Source of the DNA: Promethearchaeota archaeon
GTDB taxonomy: Archaea > Asgardarchaeota > Lokiarchaeia > Sigyniarchaeales > SOKP01
DNA length: 12,541 nucleotides
Assembly: GCA_019894815.1 (NCBI GenBank)
Contig: JAGXNU010000039.1
Location: forward strand, 1-12,541
Reading direction: 5' to 3'
Position numbers and translations under genes: made by a program. The notes under the pieces are model-generated. The model ran no database searches. It saw only the letters and a list, made by a program, of their open reading frames with translations, and had not been told where the DNA came from. Within the stretch, counting starts at the first letter, position 1. Every line of letters starts with the position of its first letter. Below, in pieces: positions 7,480 to 12,541 of the stretch.

Positions 7480-9732
7480 ATGGTTAAAGTAAAAAACCCT
7501 GAAGATATCGCTCGTATGGTGTCAAGCACGAACTTTGAAAAGAAAAGAATTTTTACTATCACGGCCCACATTGATCACGGTAAAACAACAGCATCAGATT
7601 ATCTACTACGTAGAGCCGGTCTTATGAGAGAAGAAGATGCTGGGCAGCTCCAAATGACAGATTCAGATGAGGAGGAGCAGGCCAGAGGAATCACGATTTT
7701 CACTTCCGTCGTTTTGCTTTCTTTCGAAGACTCAAGAACACCAGATGACGCTGAACCTTATATATTTCAGATTAATGATACACCTGGACATATCTCATTT
7801 ACGGGTGAAGTTTCACGAGCCCTTCGAGGTTCTGATGGTGCAATTATTTTAGTTGACGCTCTTGAAGGCGTCATGACACAAACTGAAACAAATATTAGAC
7901 TTGCTGTAGGAGAAGAATATTGTAAACCTGTCTTGTTCATTAACAAGGTGGATCGCTTAATAAGTGAACTTAAACTCTCTCCTCAAGCAACATTTGAAAA
8001 AATTGATAAAATTTCACGGCAAGTAAATGAATTAATTAAGAAAATCCGACCAGAAGGATCCGGCTGGACCGTCGATTTTGCTAAGAATAGCGTTGCGGTG
8101 GGTTCTGCAAAACATGGTTGGGGTTTTACCTATGAGATACTCCTAGAACAAGGATTAAAGCCACAAGATGTGTTTCAAAAGTATAATGATGGAGATATTC
8201 AATGGTTAAGAGAGAACCTTCCATTAGATGAACCAATGCTAAGAATGGTTGTAGATCATCTACCCGACCCAGTAACTGCTGCGAAGTATAGAATTCCCCA
8301 TATTTGGGGTGGAGACTTGGATTCTGAGTTAGGAAAATCTCTTGTAGCGAGTAATCCTAATGGTCCTCTCTATGGAATGATTACTAAAATTTTTCTTGAT
8401 CCTAAGAAGAATTATCAAGCAACCCTCATTGGTAGAGTATTTTCGGGAACATTTCATCATACAGACTCAATTTATTTAGTTGGTAATAGAACAACAAATA
8501 GAGTTAAACGACTTGGAGTGATGGAAATCACCGATATATTAGATGTTGAAAAAATTCCAGCAGGAAACCTGTTTGCAATTTATGGGTTTATTTGTCCATC
8601 TGGTGAAACATTTTTAAATGCGAGAGATGTACCAAAAAATAAAGAAGAACAAGCAATGCTTCCATCATTTGAAAAAATTAGCTATGCTTGCGAAGCAGTG
8701 GTATCGCGAAGTATTAAACCAAAAGATCCACACGATATAGCAAAGCTTGGAGATGTAGTTGGAAAATGGCTCCAAGCTGATCCAACAGCTAAATTCCGCC
8801 TTAATAAAGAATCAATGGAATACATTCTCTCTGGTATCGATCCACTTCAAATTGATATTCTCACCAAGCGGATTAATAATCAAGTGAAAATCAATATTGG
8901 AGAACCGATTATAGTCTATAGGGAAAAGATTACATCAACAAGCAAAAATTTTCACACAAAATCCTCCAATAGTCATAATAGAATGCTCATGCACATGGAA
9001 CCTCTAGATGAAGCAACAGAAAAGATAATAGAAAGCGGAAAAATCAACGATTTAATGGATTCTAAATCTCAAGCAAAAATATTGCGTGAAGAAGCAGGAT
9101 GGGATGCAAAAGAAGCACGCCGAATTGTTGACGTGTATAATGGAAACTTGTTAGTTAATGGTACTTCTGGACTCCAACGGTTTGATAGGATCAAATCTTA
9201 TTTATCTGCAGCCTTTAGAGAATGGATAGAGGGGACTATATTAGCAAAGGAACCGGGTACAGGTATAAAAGTCGTATTCACAGATTTAACGATTCATGAA
9301 GACCCAGCACATACAGGATACAATCAAATAGCTAGCATGAGCTTTTCTGCTTTTTCTATGGCAATGTTAGATGCTAAGCCGCATTTATATGAACCTGTCC
9401 AGAAAATAGACGTTAAAACTCCGCAAGGAACAGAATCAGGTGTATTAGCAATTATCAATAAGCATAGAGGGAGAGTTCTAAACGTGAATCCTGAAGGAGA
9501 ATACGTGCGTGTTCAAGGACAACTTCCCGCAGCAGAATTAATCGGTATTGCTGATGAGATTAGAGGGTCAACTCAAGGGAGAGCATTTTTCGGATACGAA
9601 TTTTTAGGATTTCATAAAGTTCCTGCAAGCATCGAAGAAGATCTTATCTTGGAAATTCGAAAGCGGAAGGGGATGCCTGTTGAAATGCCAAATGTTTCAA
9701 GTTGGCAGAGATTTTTATACAAGAAATCGTAG
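7480..9732 (+). CDS. fusA: translation elongation factor 2 (aEF-2), divergent domains III-IV
   Basis: EF-2 GTPase, which moves tRNA and mRNA through the ribosome after peptide bond formation. Numbering is from ATG 7480 (750 residues). An in-frame GTG at 7471 would add three residues, and the ATG gives a normal N-terminus. G motifs are intact: AHIDHGKTT (29-37), RGITI (69-73), DTPGH (100-104) and NKVD (155-158). Later domains depart from the family. The domain III LSGMGELHLE motif reads LSGIDPLQID (450-459). The domain IV tip loop SPNKHNR reads SSNSHNR (495-501). The diphthamide loop, usually HRGxxQ, reads HTGYNQ (611-616), keeping the modifiable His611 but not the Arg. Length and colinearity are otherwise normal, so it is not a pseudogene. 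It may be the sole EF-2 of an organism lacking diphthamide, or a paralogue beside a canonical EF-2; the window cannot decide. Confidence 0.95.
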   Translation: MVKVKNPEDIARMVSSTNFEKKRIFTITAHIDHGKTTASDYLLRRAGLMREEDAGQLQMTDSDEEEQARGITIFTSVVLLSFEDSRTPDDAEPYIFQINDTPGHISFTGEVSRALRGSDGAIILVDALEGVMTQTETNIRLAVGEEYCKPVLFINKVDRLISELKLSPQATFEKIDKISRQVNELIKKIRPEGSGWTVDFAKNSVAVGSAKHGWGFTYEILLEQGLKPQDVFQKYNDGDIQWLRENLPLDEPMLRMVVDHLPDPVTAAKYRIPHIWGGDLDSELGKSLVASNPNGPLYGMITKIFLDPKKNYQATLIGRVFSGTFHHTDSIYLVGNRTTNRVKRLGVMEITDILDVEKIPAGNLFAIYGFICPSGETFLNARDVPKNKEEQAMLPSFEKISYACEAVVSRSIKPKDPHDIAKLGDVVGKWLQADPTAKFRLNKESMEYILSGIDPLQIDILTKRINNQVKINIGEPIIVYREKITSTSKNFHTKSSNSHNRMLMHMEPLDEATEKIIESGKINDLMDSKSQAKILREEAGWDAKEARRIVDVYNGNLLVNGTSGLQRFDRIKSYLSAAFREWIEGTILAKEPGTGIKVVFTDLTIHEDPAHTGYNQIASMSFSAFSMAMLDAKPHLYEPVQKIDVKTPQGTESGVLAIINKHRGRVLNVNPEGEYVRVQGQLPAAELIGIADEIRGSTQGRAFFGYEFLGFHKVPASIEEDLILEIRKRKGMPVEMPNVSSWQRFLYKKS

Positions 9733-9751
9733 CTCCTTTTCAATAATCTAA

Positions 9752-9781
9752 TTTTTTTATATATTATCTATTTTATTTTTT
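9752..9781 (+). terminator. T-tract terminator after EF-2
   Basis: T7 (9752-9758) and a further T-rich run ending about 9781 lie 20-50 bases past the EF-2 stop. No hairpin precedes them. This fits the T-rich, stemless terminators usual in archaea. Confidence 0.4.
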
Positions 9782-9871
9782 CATTCATATATTCATGTCG
9801 AAGAATCTTAAAATTTAAAGAATTAAATTGTAATTATTATCTTAATAGAAAATAAATATTCAAGCAAAAAT

Positions 9872-10783
9872 ATGGCTGAAGACCAAAAAGATCACTCAGA
9901 AGATAATCAAGAGAGAGAAGATCCCGATCTAAATAACCTAAAAGATGATTTGTCAACATATCTTGAAGAGATGAAAGCACTTGAAACTGACTTTTCTGAT
10001 ATGGACGATCTTGATTTAGACGAAATAAAAGCCATGCAAGATGCAGTCGATAAAATGCGTGAAATAGACGCATCAGATGAAGATATTCCCCTTGAATCCA
10101 TCTCCGGGGATACAACTGAAGAATCCCAAGAGTTAACAAGTGAACAAGAGAGATACAGTGCTGAAAAAGAATCGTTATTAACAGATTTTTCCGATCTCGA
10201 TGAAATTGGATTTGATGAACTTAAAGAAATGCAAGAAGCAATGAAATCCGTTAGGCAGGAAGATACTACTCCCCAATTAGAACAAGACATTTCAATACCA
10301 TCGACTCCTGGAATATCAAGCGAGTTGGAAAAACGAATAAAACAAGAATTATTGGAACGTAAAGAGGAAGTAGTAAAAAAAATCATAACTCCAGAAAAAT
10401 TCATGGAGCAGGCAAGTAATAAACGTGACAAGATATGGTATCATGCCCTTCATTACATTGTATATCAATCTGAGGACCACATTGCAAGTAAACAACTATT
10501 ATATGAAATGTTAAAAGAGGTAACAAGTAAGAGCCCCATCGATCCAATCCTAGAACACCAATTTTATTTTGGTTTAGGGTATATATTAAGATTAACACTT
10601 AATGATAAACAAGTCATTCGATACATGAGAGGTAGCAAATTTAAAGTCAATGTGTCCGTGAAAGGGCTAAAAGAACTGTTAGACCAAGTCGGAGAACCAA
10701 TAAGCACTCGTCCTGTTATCAAAGAGGAAGAAAAGAAGCAAATGATTGAAGATTTTCTCAAAGATGATTTTTTAGATATCTGA
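9872..10783 (+). CDS. acidic protein of unknown function with a duplicated 25-residue motif
   Basis: A 303-residue protein that I do not recognise. The N-terminal half (about 1-150) is very acidic, poor in hydrophobic core residues and probably disordered. Within it, residues 39-63 and 104-128 align without gaps (13 of 25 identical): T-D-F-S-D at the start, then D-E, K-x-M-Q-x-A and a closing R, predicted to form a short amphipathic helix. A charged helix or coiled coil follows (about 148-172). A more ordered C-terminal domain comes next (about 185-275), with DKIWYHALHYIVYQSED and EHQFYFGLGYILRL, and its helix-strand-helix order could be a winged-helix fold. The last residues (about 284-303) are Lys/Glu/Asp-rich. 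There is no signal peptide or membrane segment, so it is probably cytoplasmic. It lies 139 bases after EF-2 and ends 34 bases before engB. The two acidic motifs look like repeated docking sites for a partner, but no function can be assigned. Confidence 0.8.
   Translation: MAEDQKDHSEDNQEREDPDLNNLKDDLSTYLEEMKALETDFSDMDDLDLDEIKAMQDAVDKMREIDASDEDIPLESISGDTTEESQELTSEQERYSAEKESLLTDFSDLDEIGFDELKEMQEAMKSVRQEDTTPQLEQDISIPSTPGISSELEKRIKQELLERKEEVVKKIITPEKFMEQASNKRDKIWYHALHYIVYQSEDHIASKQLLYEMLKEVTSKSPIDPILEHQFYFGLGYILRLTLNDKQVIRYMRGSKFKVNVSVKGLKELLDQVGEPISTRPVIKEEEKKQMIEDFLKDDFLDI
9986..10255 (+). repeat. two copies of an acidic helix motif inside the unknown protein
   Basis: Copy 1 is 9986-10060 (residues 39-63) and copy 2 is 10181-10255 (residues 104-128), offset by 65 residues. 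The shared pattern is TDFSD-x-D, then DE-h-K-x-MQ-x-A ending in Arg, with 13 of 25 residues identical. The two are protein-level repeats separated by a non-conserved, Glu/Ser-rich linker. Confidence 0.65.
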
Positions 10784-10794
10784 TATATATTTAA
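10784..10794 (+). promoter_or_regulatory. candidate TATA box for engB
   Basis: TATATATTTAA lies 24-34 bases before the engB ATG and directly follows the stop codon of the preceding gene. This is the geometry of an archaeal promoter giving a leaderless or nearly leaderless message, and no ribosome binding site is seen. It suggests engB is transcribed at least partly on its own. Confidence 0.45.
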
Positions 10795-10817
10795 TCTTTT
10801 ATGTATTTAATTTTATC

Positions 10818-11441
10818 ATGGCGCAAAAACCATCTTTATTGATCATCGGAAACTCTAATGTTGGGAAAAGTTCAATTACACGATTACTTCTATCCAACCC
10901 TCGCAAATTTAAAGGTAAAAGCGGAAAATCTCCAGGGAGTACTTTATTAATTAGACCAATAACTCAACCTAATATGAAATTTCAAGTGATTGATTTACCT
11001 GGATTTGGATACATGAGTCAATCAAGTCATAGAAGGGCAGAGCATGTAAAGAAACAAATCGTAATACATATAGAGAAGCATCATGAGGATTATTTTTTGT
11101 GTTTCATCGTGCTTAATATCCTAAGAATTGAAGATGAGATTCAGAAATATTTTATTGAGAATAAACAAACAATTCCGCTAAGTTTTGAACTAATAAAATT
11201 CCTAAATGAATTTGATATCCCTCTATTAATTATCATGAACAAAATTGATAAAGTATCAAATTTCGATAAAACCAAGAAAATTAACTTATTTTTAAAATCT
11301 GCTGAAGAATTCGGATTAGAGCTCGTGCACCTAGATGAATTCTTCAAAAAAAATGATGCTCGAATACCATTCATAGAATTTTCCGCTTTAAAAAAAGAAA
11401 ACCTTGAAAAATTAAAAAAGATGGTAAGGCATTACCTTTAA
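10818..11441 (+). CDS. engB: EngB-type GTP-binding protein (YihA family)
   Basis: A 207-residue TRAFAC-class GTPase of the EngB/YihA family, thought to act in large ribosomal subunit assembly (shown for bacterial members; inferred here). Motifs are G1 GNSNVGKS (11-18), G2 Thr42 in SPGSTLL, G3 DLPGFG (59-64) followed by YMS as in archaeal members, G4 NKID (141-144) and a G5-like SALK (189-192). Middle segments IVIHIEKHHEDYFL (81-94) and IPLSFELIKFLNEFDIP (119-135) also match archaeal EngB. The protein has nothing before the G domain and is slightly longer than bacterial EngB. The start is supported by G1 falling at residue 11 and a TATA-like element 24-34 bases upstream. Its 3' end converges on thrH with 18 bases between stop codons. 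Confidence 0.9.
   Translation: MAQKPSLLIIGNSNVGKSSITRLLLSNPRKFKGKSGKSPGSTLLIRPITQPNMKFQVIDLPGFGYMSQSSHRRAEHVKKQIVIHIEKHHEDYFLCFIVLNILRIEDEIQKYFIENKQTIPLSFELIKFLNEFDIPLLIIMNKIDKVSNFDKTKKINLFLKSAEEFGLELVHLDEFFKKNDARIPFIEFSALKKENLEKLKKMVRHYL
11414..11436 (-). terminator. hairpin-plus-T terminator for thrH, inside engB 3' end
   Basis: On the minus strand GGTAA-TGCC-TTACC (11436-11423) forms a perfect 5-base stem with a 4-base loop, followed three bases later by T6 (11419-11414). It lies 24 bases past the thrH stop, within the last codons of engB. Hairpin plus T tract is the bacterial intrinsic form; in archaea the T tract alone can suffice. Confidence 0.4.
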
Positions 11442-11459
11442 GAATTGAAATTATTAGAT

Positions 11460-12065
11460 TTAAAAACCAATAATATTACTAACAGCTTGTTTTAAGTCCT
11501 CATATTTCCTTAAACTAGGGAAATTGGGATATTCTTCCTCAACATTTACTGGTGGTCTAAAAAGGATTCCATGATCTGCAGTTATCAACATGTCAATATC
11601 GTTATACGAATCTCCAATTGCAATGGATTTATAATTCATCTCCTTGAATTTTTGTAATGTTACCTTTTTCATGTCTTTGATTCTTAAGGCATAATCGATA
11701 ATTATTCCCTCATCAGTTACTATAAGATTGTGACAGAAAGCAAACGGATTTCCTAATTTTATCAATAGTGGCATTGCAAATTCTTTAAAACTATCTGTCA
11801 CGATAACAACTTGTGTATAATTTCTCAACCACTTTATAAATTCAGATGCCCCTTCTAAAGGGTCCATTGTTTTTATTATATTTTGAATCATGGGTAAAGT
11901 TATTTCATTTTCTTGCAGGATTTTTAATCTTCTCGTCATTAATTTATCATAATTAGGCTCATCTCTAGTGGTTATTTTGAGCTCCTCTATTCCTGTTTTT
12001 AAAGCAATATTTATCCATATTTCCGGAATAAGTACGCCCTCCAAATCTAAGCAGACAACATGCAT
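11460..12065 (-). CDS. thrH: ThrH-type HAD phosphatase (phosphoserine phosphatase / homoserine kinase family)
   Basis: A 201-residue HAD-superfamily phosphatase very close in layout to bacterial ThrH, which dephosphorylates phosphoserine and can pass the phosphate to homoserine. Seen: motif I with nucleophile Asp7 in the ThrH-specific form CLDLEGVLIPEIW (5-17), then KTGIEELKITTRDEPNYD (23-40), cap-region MDPLEGASEFIKWLR (67-81), motif II with T90-D91, motif III Lys in KDMKK (130-134), motif IV GDSYND (151-156) and the tail GILFRPPVNV (166-175). The DLEG form, in place of DxDGT, is diagnostic of ThrH. It would act in cytoplasmic serine or threonine metabolism. No other amino-acid gene lies nearby. 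A TATA-like element 26-38 bases upstream and a terminator hairpin on each side suggest its own transcript. The family is best known in bacteria, so transfer is possible. Confidence 0.92.
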   Translation of the reverse strand: MHVVCLDLEGVLIPEIWINIALKTGIEELKITTRDEPNYDKLMTRRLKILQENEITLPMIQNIIKTMDPLEGASEFIKWLRNYTQVVIVTDSFKEFAMPLLIKLGNPFAFCHNLIVTDEGIIIDYALRIKDMKKVTLQKFKEMNYKSIAIGDSYNDIDMLITADHGILFRPPVNVEEEYPNFPSLRKYEDLKQAVSNIIGF

Positions 12066-12090
12066 GATTAAAAAAGTAAATTCGAAATAC

Positions 12091-12103
12091 TTTTTATTTT
12101 TAA
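12091..12103 (-). promoter_or_regulatory. candidate TATA box for thrH
   Basis: On the minus strand TTAAAAATAAAAA lies 26-38 bases before the thrH ATG, the right distance for a leaderless archaeal transcript. It follows the T tract that would end the upstream gene. Confidence 0.4.
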
Positions 12104-12109
12104 TTATTC

Positions 12110-12143
12110 AAAAAAAAACATGAGAATTTTAAGCGGATTTCTC
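12110..12143 (-). terminator. hairpin-plus-T9 terminator after the TYW1 gene
   Basis: On the minus strand GAGAA (12143-12139) pairs with TTCTC (12126-12122) across a 12-base loop. T9 (12118-12110) follows three bases later. It begins two bases past the TYW1 stop codon. The stem is short and A/T-containing, but the long T tract makes termination likely. Confidence 0.45.
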
Positions 12144-12145
12144 TT

Positions 12146-12541
12146 TTATGGTTCTTTTATTATTGGATTCACATCCTTATTCCAATTTACAGCAAATAAG
12201 ATGTCTCTGCTAGTTTCGTTAGCATAGATAATGGGAAAATTACTAAATTCTTCGAATTTCAGAGCTATTTTGTATAAATAATTATAATCGGGAAAATATT
12301 CTTGAAGTGGGCGCTCACTTTTTAAACGTTCATTAATTAATAGCGCTTTAGCTTGTAAGGTGAAACCTTTTATTTCAAAAAAGTTAGGGTTTGCCTTTTC
12401 TACTATTTTCACATACTCTTTAATTAAAGTTTCACTTATATTCAAATTCTTAACAGCAGTAAGTCTTATCAATGTTCGGCAATCTAAAGATTCGATAAGG
12501 TTCATTGAGTCTAGAACACGATTCCAACCATCTTTAATCAT
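12146..12541 (-). CDS. taw1: tRNA 4-demethylwyosine synthase TYW1/Taw1, C-terminal part (runs off right edge)
   Basis: The final 131 codons of a gene that enters from beyond the right edge. Conserved archaeal TYW1 features are visible: IKDGWNRVLDSMNLI (2-16), CRTLIRLTAVKNLN (21-34), then ANPNFFEIKGFTLQ (50-63) and a tail ETSRDILFAV (108-117). TYW1 is a radical SAM, iron-sulfur enzyme that makes the tricyclic base of wyosine derivatives at G37 of tRNA-Phe, using pyruvate as carbon source. The CxxxCxxC cluster and substrate-binding half lie outside the window. The Met at 12541 falls inside the family's conserved region, so it is not the true start. The assignment rests on this C-terminal portion only. 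Confidence 0.75.
   Translation of the reverse strand: MIKDGWNRVLDSMNLIESLDCRTLIRLTAVKNLNISETLIKEYVKIVEKANPNFFEIKGFTLQAKALLINERLKSERPLQEYFPDYNYLYKIALKFEEFSNFPIIYANETSRDILFAVNWNKDVNPIIKEP

Noticed and set aside
9907..10431. 174-codon minus-strand ORF opposite the acidic protein
   Set aside because: It is a Ser-rich shadow produced by the Asp/Glu-rich codons of the plus-strand gene, with no recognisable motif.

Overview
This AT-rich window is archaeal. The translation factors are archaeal/eukaryotic in type: a 600-residue aIF5B and an EF-2 (not EF-G). They sit with a class I archaeal CCA-adding enzyme, an archaeal-style EngB GTPase and the C-terminal part of the wybutosine enzyme TYW1/Taw1. EF-2 carries altered decoding-tip loops around the diphthamide histidine. 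As I recall the literature, such changes have been reported in diphthamide-lacking archaea (several Asgard lineages, Korarchaeota, Geoarchaea), so an Asgard-type archaeon is plausible. That placement is inference; no rRNA gene or taxonomic marker was compared.

Layout. Positions 1-3693 are a disturbed uvrA locus. A 77-base exact copy of an internal uvrA segment ends in a stop that overlaps the start of a small membrane-protein ORF (79-459). A silent-site-diverged scrap of a uvrA Walker A region follows (478-534), then two inverted repeats and a possible promoter, then a full-length uvrA (757-3651). Directly after the uvrA stop lies a second, silently diverged copy of its last codons (3655-3693). 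Positions 3775-9732 hold three plus-strand translation genes with their own intergenic regions: infB/aIF5B, cca and fusA/aEF-2. Positions 9872-11441 hold an unrecognised acidic protein with a duplicated motif, then engB. On the minus strand, thrH (12065-11460) converges on engB, and the 3' part of a TYW1/Taw1 gene (12541-12146) runs in from the right edge.

How the genes relate. Most act on translation: initiation subunit joining (aIF5B), tRNA 3'-CCA synthesis (Cca), translocation (EF-2), probable ribosome assembly (EngB) and tRNA-Phe position-37 modification (TYW1). UvrA (nucleotide excision repair) and ThrH (phosphoserine phosphatase family) are families best known from bacteria and may have been acquired. 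Genes are separated by about 20-300 bases and most appear to have their own promoter, so this looks like a set of single transcription units, not one operon.

The points most worth checking are the mosaic uvrA locus, the non-canonical EF-2 motifs, and the duplicated acidic motif in the unknown protein beside engB. I found no CRISPR array, transposase, tRNA, rRNA or recognisable defence system.
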